Origin: Chrysochromulina parva
Taxonomy: Eukaryota > Haptophyta > Prymnesiales > Chrysochromulinaceae
Direction of reading: 5' to 3'
Assembly (NCBI GenBank): GCA_002887195.1
Contig: PJAB01000090.1
Location: 1-43,864, forward strand
DNA: 43,864 bases
The position numbers were made by a program, and so were the translations under genes. How positions within the stretch are numbered: the stretch's first letter is position 1; every line of letters begins with the position of its first letter. The notes under the pieces were generated by a model, which was not told where the DNA came from, did no database searches, and saw only the letters and a list, made by a program, of their open reading frames with translations. This document shows positions 36,901-43,864 of the stretch, one piece after another.

Positions 36901-37409
36901 GCGAGGACCACGACTTCCATCGGTATCGCCAGCACGCTTGGGTGCACGACGCACGCGGTGGCGAGGAAGCAAACAGCCACGACGCTAAAGCCAATCTCGG
37001 TCGCGTCGAGCCGCGTTGATCCCTCCCAAGCAGCGGCCAACGCGGACACGGTCAGCACCGGCTCGCCGATGGCCGTGACACCGCTCATGACGGCGCGCAG
37101 CGAGAGAAAGGTAGTGGCGAGGCTGACGATGAGCACACACAGGTCCGGCCACCATGTCGATGGCCAAGGCGCCTCATCGCTGCCTCCTGGCGTAGCCAGC
37201 GAAACTGAGAGCGCAAGGAAGACGGTGCTGCTGACGAGCTGAACGAGGGACTGAAACAACACCAACCTGGCGGAGCTGTACACAGTATGCGAGCCCTGGA
37301 GGAGGACGAGCAGCACCGCAAGGTAGAAAGCGGAGGGCACGCACGCAGGCCGGAAAACTGAGGCGACTAAGTAAGTGACGCAAGTCGCAGTTCGTTCGAG
37401 ACGGAGCAT
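27977..37409 (-). CDS. PIEZO: PIEZO mechanosensitive ion channel, three exons, about 3042 residues
   Basis: Exons are 37409-36184, 35970-30647 and 30555-27977. The splices (GTGCGC...CAG, phase 2; GTGCCA...CAG, phase 1) keep one frame, and the summed length is an exact multiple of three. Exon 1 starts with hydrophobic helices (YLVASVFRPACVPSAFYLAV). Exon 2 holds most of the blade membrane repeats, broken by long disordered loops. Exon 3 carries diagnostic C-terminal parts: FPFLWEFRIIVDWTFTPN then LDLFMWLKLEDIYQGLCL (anchor region), an extracellular cap, the last span VAFYSIIFLSVFRIVRGF, and the terminal domain with IHIDELPDARDLVDLCDGVY and ETILRLYRSPEAML. PIEZO is a trimeric cation channel opened by membrane tension, typically in the plasma membrane or vacuole. 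The length exceeds that of animal PIEZO1 (about 2500), mostly through loop insertions coded by short repeats. It is divergent from the FKBP gene. Confidence 0.92.
30556..30646 (-). other. PIEZO intron 2 (91 nt), flanked by near-identical direct repeats
   Basis: The donor reads TACG|GTGCCAC and the acceptor TTCATCAG|GTGCCAT. The 16 bp at the start of the intron (plus-strand 30631-30646) match the first 16 bp of exon 3 (30540-30555) at 14 positions, offset by exactly the intron length. The interior contains short TCATCAGTGC-type repeats. Confidence 0.8.
31159..31284. repeat. 21-bp coding repeat, six units, in a PIEZO cytosolic loop
   Basis: Units of the type GCACCTTCCTCCACGGCAGCC repeat six times in frame and encode (VEEGAAA)n / (VEAGAAA)n. 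Confidence 0.93.
32523..32595. repeat. 12-bp coding repeat in a PIEZO loop
   Basis: GGCACGGCGCCC / GGCGCGGCGCCC units repeat six times and encode (PGAV/PGAA)n. Confidence 0.93.
33418..33480. repeat. GAGCTC-rich purine/pyrimidine repeat in a PIEZO loop
   Basis: GAGCTCGAGCTC-type 6-bp units with TCGATCTC variants form a strongly self-complementary tract, read in the PIEZO frame as a Ser-rich stretch (SSSSWSSRSSSRSSS). Confidence 0.9.
35971..36183 (-). other. PIEZO intron 1 (213 nt) with internal and boundary duplications
   Basis: The donor reads GAGAA|GTGCGCC and the acceptor CGCCCCAG|GAACTCC. A 29-bp segment covering the donor and exon end (36174-36202) is repeated inside the intron at 36098-36126 with one mismatch. 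A separate 36-bp tandem pair lies next to the acceptor (35975-36010 and 36011-36046). Confidence 0.85.
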
Positions 37410-37594
37410 CCGGAACGCCGTGAAGTCGGCCGCCACCGCGTCTGTCGGCCGGTGCTGACGTATTCACGAATTGGAGTTTAGTCAATGAAGAGACGGTCGT
37501 ACCTGTAAAAAGACACCGGGGGAGCCGGACACACACAGGACACACACCGCCCGGAAAAAAGACCGCGCGGGACAGGCTCGATACCGGTAAGAAA
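37410..37594. promoter_or_regulatory. Divergent PIEZO / FKBP promoter carrying the dispersed GACACCGG element
   Basis: 185 bp separate the two start codons. About half of it (37507-37590) is the element AAAAAGACACCGG + GGGAGCCGG + ACACACAGGAC, followed by a degenerate second copy (CCCGGAAAAAAGACCGCGCGGGAC) and TACCGGTA ten bases before the FKBP ATG. Confidence 0.75.
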
Positions 37595-38176
37595 ATGTCG
37601 ATCTCCGCCATCGTGGTCCTCGTTCTGAGCTGTGGCGTCGTGAGCGGGCTCCGGTTGCCGGCTGCCTCGATGGCGGCGCCCGCTGCGCAGAGCATGAGCC
37701 GGCGGAGCGTGCTCTCGACGGCGGCGACCTTTGGCTTCGCTGGCCTTGTCTCCAACGCCGGTGTCTCTCACGCGGATGAGGGCAGCACCCCTTCGGGCTT
37801 GAAGTACACGGTCGTGAAGTCGGGCAAAGGTGGCACGCCGGTTACCGGCGACCTGATCGCCATTCGTTTCAAATGCTCCCTCCAGAAGACCGGCCAGGTC
37901 ATAGACAACATCCTCGACAACCCGGAGCCATACTATTACCGCACCGGAAGTGGCCAAGTGCTTCCAGCGGTCGAGGAGGCCGTCAAGCTCATGAAATCGG
38001 GCGACGTATGGAACCTCACCGTGCCGCCCGAGCTTGGTTTCGGCACCGCGGGTCGCTCGTCCAGCCCGGGCAAGCCGCGCGTGGCCGGTGACGCAATCCT
38101 CGACTTTGTGCTTGAGCTGGTTGCCGTGCCTGGCAAGGACGAGGAGATGATCGAGGAGCTCGGCATCCGCGAGTGA
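37595..38176 (+). CDS. FKBP-type peptidyl-prolyl isomerase targeted to the thylakoid lumen
   Basis: A 193-residue protein from the ATG at 37595. The leader is bipartite. First comes an ER-type signal (MSISAIVVLVLSCGVVSG), then a short transit-like part beginning LRLPAAS, then a twin-arginine lumenal signal SRRSVLSTAATFGFAGLVSN ending at VSHA|DEG. The mature FKBP domain (about residues 67-185) shows GLKYTVVKSGKGGTPVTGD, the GQVLPAVEEAV loop, GDVWNLTVPPELGFGTAG (the FKBP substrate-pocket LGYG equivalent) and the closing strand ILDFVLELV. FKBPs isomerise Xaa-Pro bonds; lumenal members help assemble photosystem components. The leader is the main sign in this window that the host has a plastid reached through the ER. 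Confidence 0.9.
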   Translation: MSISAIVVLVLSCGVVSGLRLPAASMAAPAAQSMSRRSVLSTAATFGFAGLVSNAGVSHADEGSTPSGLKYTVVKSGKGGTPVTGDLIAIRFKCSLQKTGQVIDNILDNPEPYYYRTGSGQVLPAVEEAVKLMKSGDVWNLTVPPELGFGTAGRSSSPGKPRVAGDAILDFVLELVAVPGKDEEMIEELGIRE

Positions 38177-38745
38177 GACGTCGGGACGCCGGCAACCCAC
38201 ACCGCAAGATAGCAGGGTGCGAGCGCATGATGAACTCATGAGATCACAGACGGCACTGTCGCACACACGAGCAAATGATACGAGGGGCTTCTATCTGGAG
38301 AGCCGTGAAGCCGCTCCGCCACGCCACTCTGCCAGTTTCGCACATCGCATGGTCTGCTCGTGTTCGCGCGTGATTGTGTATGCACATGCACACCATGGCT
38401 TGCCAATAGCCAATGGTGTTGGCAAGATAAAAATTGTGTAATGTAGCATATTTACAATTGCATATTTTAAGCATGTCGCCATGCAGGAGTCGCTCGCTCT
38501 CGGAAACCGACGCACATGGGCCGATTCCGTCTTCTTGTCGTGTCGGGTCCGATCGCTCCACCCCTTTCACACGCGGTCCGTCACCCCTGACAGCTCACTG
38601 TTTTCGACTGCGCTGCTTGGACCCTGGTGCTCACAGGACCACGCGCCACACGGCCACCACCCGGCCCGAGCCGCAGCGGCCGCCGAGGAACCGCCGAAGC
38701 ACACCGGCATCACCCAGGAGAGGCTTCGCCCCTCCATGTTCCTGT
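38177..38745. other. Intergenic, 569 bp, between converging genes
   Basis: The middle (about 38400-38470) is unusually AT-rich (AAAATTGTGTAATGTAGC, CATATTTACAATTGCATATT), possibly a 3'-end region of the FKBP gene. No gene or repeat was recognised. Confidence 0.5.
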
Positions 38746-39504
38746 TTAGAACGCCTTCGCTCCATTCCTGCTTCGTGCCATAATCTGCGCAGCCATTTTC
38801 TCCAGGCTCGAGAAGCCAGTGGATCCACCCGCCTTCCCTCCTTGGCCCTTCTTACCCTTCTTGCCCTTCTTCTTGATGCTTGACGCAGCCGCTCCCGCAT
38901 CGAACGGCACCGCCGCGAAGTTGCTCGCCGGCCCGAAACGTCCACCTGTCGGCTTGAGTGAGCTGAGGGTTGCGGCTGGCACACGCCGATTGCGGTCTCC
39001 ATATAGCTGCTCCTGCATGAACGTGCGGACGCTCGAGCGCACAGGTGCGTGCAGTCGCGGGCCGCCCTTATCGTCGAGCACGGCCACTTCCACTGTACCG
39101 GTCGATTTGATCACGTGCGGCAGGCCATCTGGACATCTGTCAGAGGTGGCAGCAACGGCGGCAGTGCGCCTCGCGCGTTTGCTGCTGATGCCGCCGCTGC
39201 TACTACTTTCCGCTGGGTGGAGTATGCGTGCTTCGGCCTCGTGCCTAGAGGCCGTCGCGACCGCCGGTGGCAGCTGCTCAAGCACCTCACTCGGAAGGTA
39301 GTCGTCACCACGTAGGTCGGCGGTGATCACCCCTTTGAGCTTCCGTTGTGCTGCCTTCTGGCTCGCACGCGCTTGCTCCCGTGTGGGCCGTGTCGCCTCA
39401 CGGGCGAGCGCGATGTCACGCGCCTCGCTCACGCGAATCGCGACTGGCGCCTCGTCGTCACTGGAGGCGTCCATATCGCGAATAAAGACGTCGCCAAGCG
39501 TCAT
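38746..39504 (-). CDS. NOL7: NOL7 / UTP16-like nucleolar protein
   Basis: A 252-residue protein from the ATG at 39504. It begins with an acidic MDASSDDEAP segment followed by a charged helix EQARASQKAAQRKLKG and the short motif DDYLPSEVLEQL. After a variable Ser/Ala-rich part come VEVAVLDD and FMQEQLYGDRNRRVP. The tail is basic (KKKGKKGKKGQGGK). NOL7 proteins show the same order: acidic SSEDEAP, basic helix, LPxxxLEKL, then FxxxxLYGxxxxR near the C-terminus. They work with the small-subunit processome. The match is by motif order only, so the name is tentative. It starts 134 bp from a divergent gene. Confidence 0.6.
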   Translation of the reverse strand: MTLGDVFIRDMDASSDDEAPVAIRVSEARDIALAREATRPTREQARASQKAAQRKLKGVITADLRGDDYLPSEVLEQLPPAVATASRHEAEARILHPAESSSSGGISSKRARRTAAVAATSDRCPDGLPHVIKSTGTVEVAVLDDKGGPRLHAPVRSSVRTFMQEQLYGDRNRRVPAATLSSLKPTGGRFGPASNFAAVPFDAGAAASSIKKKGKKGKKGQGGKAGGSTGFSSLEKMAAQIMARSRNGAKAF

Positions 39505-39638
39505 GAAATTGCGCCATTCATCAGTGGGTCGTGTCCCCCTTCACGCAAGGGGCTGCCCCTACGGTACTTCGCGAGGCATCGGTCGCGCCGCCGCTTCGCA
39601 CGCTCACAGGTCGCCGCGCCCGTGACCCTGGGGCACAC
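39505..39638. promoter_or_regulatory. Short shared promoter of the NOL7-like gene and its divergent neighbour
   Basis: 134 bp between two divergent ATGs. It has no visible copy of the GACACCGG element and no named core motif. Confidence 0.45.
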
Positions 39639-41729
39639 ATGTCGCGCCACGCCGCCGATGCGGACCTGATCGCGGCAGTGAGCCACATCTTTCTCAATGG
39701 AGGGCGACCGCGCTGCTCGAACGACACGCTGCTGTTCCACCAGCTACTGGCTCCTGGCTCGTACTCCGGTGCGTTGGGCATCGCCATCGCAGTACCTACC
39801 TTGCCTTCGACGTGCCAGCCGCCACCATGGACACCGCTGCATCCTACAGCACAAGCGCCGCGATCCGCTTCGCTGCCCGACTCCGCCAGGGAAGGTCACG
39901 CATCCGAAAAGTGGCGCGTAAATCCGCGCGTCACTCGGAAGAAGCAACTATTGCCTGCTATCGCTGCATCGCCTGTGCCAGCAGCCATGAGCAGTGCACT
40001 GCTGGCACCGCCAGCGTCATCTGAGGCTCGAAGCGTATCGACCAAGTTGCAAACGCCGACACAAAAACCGCAATCGACGCAGGGAGCACGGAGACAGCAA
40101 AGGCTCACATCGGCAGGCAAGGAACCGATGCTAACACCTGAAGAGCTGTTGCCTGTTTGCATATCCGAGTTGCCTGCGTCCTCGGCGCAACCTCCACCAA
40201 CACCAACACCAGCAAAATGTCCCCAGCCTGAGCAGGGATCCTCCTCCATGGCATGCCCGCCAGCCATTCTACGGGTGGGCGACGCCTGCGAGGTGTTGAG
40301 CGGCGAGCACGCCGGACGTTCGGGCGCTCGCGTCCTTACCGTCGACAGCGACGGTGACATCTTTGTTCGCTTCCCAGATGGCGGCCGCGCCGTCTATTCT
40401 CGTCAACAGCTCCGTCGGATGGACGGGTGCCTGGCACCGCCGCCCTCAGGAGCGCCCACGACGGCGCCCACTACGGCGCCCACGACGGCGCCCACGACGG
40501 CGCCCACGACGGTGCCCACGATGGCGCCCACGACGGCGCCCATCTCCGCAAAGGCTGTGGAACCAACGAGGGCAGAGCCCGCAACGGCGCTTGTGATCAG
40601 GGACGGTATCGGTGCCGCTCCAGCAGCCCGCTTGTGCTGCGACGAGCAGACTCCTTCGTTGGTGGAGGGCGCCGGTGGCCAGTGCGCTCTGACGTCAGGG
40701 GGCTGCCTGGCAGCCCTGTGGACGTGGCCAGCGGGTGCGCGCGCTGTGGCTGCAGCCCTGCACGAGAGGAGTCCCCACGACCTCCACGACGAGGACGCCA
40801 CGTTTGCAAAGGTACACTCCAACTCGATCGCTGCGGCGTCCCGAATCTTCAGAAGCCCCCTCGGCCATGGGCCCCCAGCGAGCGCAGCCGCAGCCTCCTC
40901 AGAAGTGGCGGCACTCTGGGTAGGGCGCGCGGCTCTGCGTTCGCTCGAGCAGCTCGAGGCCAAGGCCATGGACGCATGCGCCATGCCAACCGCCGAGGCC
41001 GCGCCGGAGGCCATCTGGGCCGCGGGCTGGTTGTGCGGACGGCTCGAGTCGAAAGCCACCGGAGGCCCTTCCACCGGAGGCCCTTTTGGTCAGAGTGGCG
41101 CTCGCGTGGGCGCAGTGGTGCACGTGCACTCTGTGGCTATTGAGAGGACTGCCGGGCTCCCCGCCACCGACGCGCCCAGACTGTCTGACACCACGTCGTC
41201 GAGTCCCGATCTGGGTGCGACTCTCACAGAGCTGCTCGAGCGCTTGCGTCAAGGTGCAGCTGCCCTGTCAGCGGACGTGGTGGGTTTGGCACTCTGCACG
41301 CCCGGCTGGGGAGTCTACCCTCCGCAAGAGGTGCTCAACGCGCTCGCAGAGCACCACGCCACTGCCCCCGGCACTGCCTTTGCATCCCTCGTGCTGCTGA
41401 TCGTCGACGGGCTCAAGACGTCGGTGACCCCGGGCAATCCGTACATGGCCGGCTACTGCTTCGATCGTCGCACTGGGGTGCTGCATCCGATTCACGACGT
41501 GCGCTTGGTGCACTCGACGGAAGCGGAGGACATCGTCGAGTCGACCCAGACGGCAGAGCTGGTGGAACTAGTGGAGCAGGCGGAGTCGACCCAGACGGCA
41601 GAGGAAGGCGAGCCGAAACCACTACCGCCGCCCCGCGAATACTCTTCTCCGAAAAAGGCTTCGCTTCTCGCGGCTACCGCCCACGCCATCGCCGCCGCTG
41701 CCATTCTCGCGGCGCGAACAAAAAATTGA
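39639..41729 (+). CDS. Large unrecognised protein with a KOW/SH3-like segment, Thr-Ala-Pro repeats and a C-terminal membrane anchor
   Basis: A 696-residue protein from the first ATG in the frame (39639). The start MSRHAADADLIAAVSHIFLN is helical. A disordered Pro/Ser/Gln-rich region follows. A compact beta-rich piece, RVGDACEVLSGEHAGRSGAR, then VLTVDSDGDIFVRF and PDGGRAVYSRQQLRRM, resembles KOW/tudor/SH3-like barrels. It is followed by (GAPTTAP)n encoded by a 12-bp repeat. The second half is ordered: a helical Ala-rich region, then VGAVVHVHSVAIER, LTELLERLRQGAAALSADVV, GLALCTPGWGVYPPQEVLNAL and a LVLLIVDGLKTSV strand, a mixed alpha/beta pattern I cannot name. The end has acidic TQTAELVELVEQ repeats and a hydrophobic Ala-rich segment AATAHAIAAAAILAA followed by RTKN, which fits a tail anchor. 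Confidence 0.62.
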   Translation: MSRHAADADLIAAVSHIFLNGGRPRCSNDTLLFHQLLAPGSYSGALGIAIAVPTLPSTCQPPPWTPLHPTAQAPRSASLPDSAREGHASEKWRVNPRVTRKKQLLPAIAASPVPAAMSSALLAPPASSEARSVSTKLQTPTQKPQSTQGARRQQRLTSAGKEPMLTPEELLPVCISELPASSAQPPPTPTPAKCPQPEQGSSSMACPPAILRVGDACEVLSGEHAGRSGARVLTVDSDGDIFVRFPDGGRAVYSRQQLRRMDGCLAPPPSGAPTTAPTTAPTTAPTTAPTTVPTMAPTTAPISAKAVEPTRAEPATALVIRDGIGAAPAARLCCDEQTPSLVEGAGGQCALTSGGCLAALWTWPAGARAVAAALHERSPHDLHDEDATFAKVHSNSIAAASRIFRSPLGHGPPASAAAASSEVAALWVGRAALRSLEQLEAKAMDACAMPTAEAAPEAIWAAGWLCGRLESKATGGPSTGGPFGQSGARVGAVVHVHSVAIERTAGLPATDAPRLSDTTSSSPDLGATLTELLERLRQGAAALSADVVGLALCTPGWGVYPPQEVLNALAEHHATAPGTAFASLVLLIVDGLKTSVTPGNPYMAGYCFDRRTGVLHPIHDVRLVHSTEAEDIVESTQTAELVELVEQAESTQTAEEGEPKPLPPPREYSSPKKASLLAATAHAIAAAAILAARTKN
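40451..40543. repeat. 12-bp coding repeat (Thr-Ala-Pro-Thr) in the KOW-like protein
   Basis: GCGCCCACGACG units with minor variants are repeated about seven times in frame, directly after the KOW-like segment. Confidence 0.92.
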
Positions 41730-42305
41730 ACCGGGGCCCAGACAAATCACAGACAGACAGGAGATAGAGACGCGAGACGGTGGGTCAGTCCCGCCGGACA
41801 CACTGAGGTGGGTCGGGCTGCCTCGGTGTCGTCGCTGACACGTGCACTGTGAAACGTCGCGCTGTTCGTAATTCTTAACCCGCGCCCATGCCCGCGCCGC
41901 ACGCTATTGATCTCGCACGGGGCATAATACGGCCGTAGGGCGTTCGTACCCGGCGAATCGACGCGTCAATCCCGGATCTGTCGGCGGACGACTGAGAGAC
42001 CGATCGTGTGGCAACGATGTGGAAGCTGGAACCGGACCGCGGCGCCGGGGCCCGGGCGGCGCCCCCGCCCGGGCGGCGCGGGGCCGGGGCGCGCTCGGCA
42101 GCCGCGCCCGGCGTCGACGCGAAACCCAAACCGCGGGACCGGACGCTAGCGTAGCGTAGTATGTGTACGAATGTATCGCTCTGCGACTAAGATCTCTCTG
42201 GTCCCTCTCTCTTATCCTCTCGACGCGCCTCAGACCGCTGAGCTCAGGAGTCTCGTCTGAGCGCGACGAGTCAGACTCGTGCGACCTGCAGAAGAGCACA
42301 CTCCA
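41730..42305. other. Intergenic, 576 bp, between converging genes, with a very GC-rich self-complementary tract
   Basis: At 42040-42125 the sequence is almost pure G/C with repeated CCCGGGCGGCGC-like units that can pair with each other. At 42225-42290 several short inverted repeats occur (CTCAGACCGCTGAGCTCAGGAG; GACGAGTC / GACTCGT). Neither looked like a tRNA, snRNA or rRNA I can name. Confidence 0.55.
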
Positions 42306-43497
42306 CTACATCTCATCTTTGGGTGCATCTTTCTTCTTGCCCTTGAGAACCGAGCTCACCGCCTCCTTGGCCTTCGAAACCCAGCTTGTCTTCTTGCCGG
42401 CCACGTCGTCCGATGCCTTCTCCGGCTTCGCCTCCTTTATCGGCGCCGCCTCCTTGGCTGCCGGCGCGTCCGACTTTGCTGCTGCGGGCTCCACCTTGGC
42501 ATTGACTGCCGGCGCGTCTGACTTTGCTGCTGCGGGCTCCAGCTTGGCCAGGCTTGGCTCGTCCCTGTACGGACTCGCCTTAGCGGGTTCAGCTGCAGCC
42601 TCCGTATTGGGAACCTCCACATAACCAGAGGAGGCGGTCTCGCCTGCACTCGCAACACCGTCGTCTGCACCCGGGCCGCCCTTTCCACTACTGCTGCTCG
42701 CCTTACGCTTGCCCTTGCCCTTCTTACTCTTCTTGCCCTCCGGCGCCCGCGGCGGCTTCAGGGTCGTCATGAAGGTCTTGGGCGTGGCACCGCCGTCGGC
42801 CGCCGAGATGCAGAGGCCGCACGATTTCTCACAGTTCATGCGCATGAAGCCGAAGTTGTTGGCACACTGTGAACGGAGAGTAGCACACGGAGACTCCTGA
42901 CTTGCAGAGCAGGGCAGGCCGCGCACGGGAAGTGCACGCCCGTGTGCATGTGCTTGGCGCATGGGATGCACGGCGCACCTCGCCCCTCGACGCCCACCCG
43001 CCACAGTGTTCTGCATCCTCGGGAGCGTCACCCGTCTCGAGTCGACAAACGTGCTTGGGGTATCCGCCGCCCGTTAGCCCAATACCCTTGCACACGCCGC
43101 ACGTCTCGGGGCACTGGAACCGCATCGTCCCAGGATGCTTTGAGCACAGGTCCTTCATAGCTGCACACGTGGTCATATTGTCACGGCACGCAAATCCGCA
43201 GCCGTCGGGCATGCGTTCGTCGTGCTGGGCGGTGATTTGCTTAGGCGCGATCGAGAGCTGGCCATTGCAGACGAAATCGAGCTGAAAGGGCGACGGCGTT
43301 GGCAAAAAGCCCGCTGCTTCGCAGTAGCCGCACGCACTCGGGCATGTCTCTGCCATGATTTCGTAATTTCTCTCGCACTCGCCGCGGCCCTTCCACTCGT
43401 CGCATAGCGGGTCGCGATCGCGGCAGCGAAATGCGCCCTCCGATGCCGGTGCTGCAAACGTCGTCGCGATTCCGACGAGATGCCAGGTGAACCTCAT
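42306..43497 (-). CDS. Secreted ShKT-domain protein with Lys/Ala-rich tail (two exons)
   Basis: Exon 1 is 43497-42979 and exon 2 is 42896-42306. The intron (GTGCGCC...GTCAG, phase 0) gives 369 residues. MRFTWHLVGIATTFAAPASEG is the signal peptide. Three ShK-like six-cysteine modules follow: one with CDEWKGRGECERNYEIMAET and CPSACGYC, one with TTCAAMKDLCSKHPGTMRFQ and CPETCGVC, and a third completed by exon 2 with CATLRSQCANNFGFMRMNCE and KSCGLC. The rest is a low-complexity, highly charged tail with KKSKKGKGKRK, a doubled VEPAAAKSDAPA unit and KGKKKDAPKDEM. ShKT modules are widespread disulfide folds in algal and animal extracellular proteins and here do not imply a toxin. Extracellular or wall location is inferred. 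Confidence 0.8.
42459..42541. repeat. 48-bp tandem duplication in the tail of the ShKT-domain protein
   Basis: TGCCGGCGCGTC(C/T)GACTTTG begins at 42459 and again at 42507, followed by CTGCTGCGGGCTCCA in both. It doubles the VEPAAAKSDAPA unit in frame. Confidence 0.9.
42897..42978 (-). other. Intron of the ShKT-domain gene (82 nt)
   Basis: Donor GAG|GTGCGCC, acceptor GCAAGTCAG|GAG. It joins the second and third cysteine modules in frame. Confidence 0.8.
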
Positions 43498-43864
43498 GGT
43501 GTACACAGAAGTTTGCGACCGACGGCGTCCCGGCGCAGTTTCCGCTTCCGGCGACATCATGCCACGTCACGCGAGTTTTCGGCGTCGTCACGGTGATGAT
43601 TCTGCGCAGACCTGGATGAAACTCAACAGTGTGCATCCTGATGATCAAATGCTGGGGCCGCTCACGCCGCAGCCGCAGGCGGCCCCGGGGCCCCGCATTC
43701 ATATAACGCCTATGATGCGAAATGGCCGAAAGCTAGCGCAATTCGGATGAAGTCAGAGTACAGGAGCGTAAACAGAAACTGCTGTCTCGGAATTTGGAAT
43801 CTGTATTTTGTCTTTCAATTTCCAAATCGCAGGGCGAGGTGCGTAAGTTGGATTCTGCAAGGCG
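43498..43864. other. 5' flank of the ShKT gene and right edge of the window, 367 bp
   Basis: No further gene is supported. Short frames exist, but none with recognisable content. The last 110 bp are AT-richer than average and contain no repeat I can identify. Confidence 0.5.

Noticed and set aside
27977..37409. Three separate neighbouring membrane-protein genes
   Set aside because: Consistent splice phases, an exact multiple of three in total length, and continuous PIEZO order from N- to C-terminus show one gene.
41870..42170. Possible tRNA or other structural RNA gene
   Set aside because: No acceptor stem paired with A and B boxes could be found, and no snRNA or rRNA core motif is present.
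42306..43497. Toxin gene because of ShK-like domains
   Set aside because: ShKT modules are general extracellular folds, and nothing in the sequence points to toxicity.
1..43864. Bacterial or viral origin of the window or operon-type organisation
   Set aside because: Spliced genes, eukaryote-specific families (XPC, NOP16, PIEZO, IMPACT), and the lack of ribosome-binding sites or operonic spacing argue for a nuclear genome.

Overview
This is a gene-dense nuclear DNA window from a eukaryotic alga with a plastid derived from a red alga by secondary (or later) endosymbiosis. The eukaryotic families are PIEZO, XPC/Rad4, NOP16, IMPACT/YIH1, hydroxylysine kinase, cytosolic malate dehydrogenase, a bestrophin channel, a class I haem peroxidase and an FKBP with a bipartite ER-plus-twin-arginine targeting leader. 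The DNA is GC-rich, most genes are single-exon, and the four introns I could place are short (82-213 nt). Three of their donors read GTGCGC and one reads GTGCCA. I favour a haptophyte (pavlovophyte-like compactness), but a pelagophyte or another ochrophyte is not excluded; this is inference.

Layout, left to right. 1-9 kb: a phytanoyl-CoA-dioxygenase-like gene running off the left edge into a (CCG)n tract; a hydroxylysine-kinase-like gene; a membrane-anchored DUF924-TilS fusion; a small lysine-rich gene with an unresolved intron; a GT8-like glycosyltransferase; an IMPACT homologue. 9-18 kb: a second glycosyltransferase-like gene, NOP16, XPC/Rad4, a small single-span membrane protein, cytosolic malate dehydrogenase and a membrane-anchored protein kinase. 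18-27.5 kb: a secreted Cys-rich protein, an APX/CcP-type peroxidase, a KH-domain protein, an IQ-motif plus C-terminal-membrane-segment protein (one intron), a secreted Lys/Arg-rich repeat protein, a bestrophin and an unrecognised protein. 27.9-37.4 kb: one complete three-exon PIEZO gene of about 3042 residues. 37.6-43.5 kb: a thylakoid-lumen FKBP, a NOL7/UTP16-like nucleolar protein, a large unrecognised protein with a KOW/SH3-like segment and C-terminal anchor, and a two-exon secreted ShKT-domain protein.

Seven gene pairs are head-to-head, with gaps of about 130-700 bp between start codons. Three of these shared promoters (22, 26.5 and 37.5 kb) carry copies of the same dispersed element, built around AAAAAGACACCGG, AGCCGGGACACAC and TACCGGTA. 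I could not see this element elsewhere in the window. The genes do not form an obvious single pathway. Loose themes are nucleolar and RNA work (NOP16, NOL7-like, TilS, KH protein), membrane mechanosensing and anion transport (PIEZO, bestrophin), plastid and redox housekeeping (lumenal FKBP, peroxidase), and secreted Cys-rich or repeat proteins. I saw no tRNA, rRNA, CRISPR array, transposase or viral gene.

The most notable observations are the shared element in bidirectional promoters, the sequence duplications coinciding with both PIEZO introns, the DUF924-TilS fusion, and the uniform non-consensus donor.
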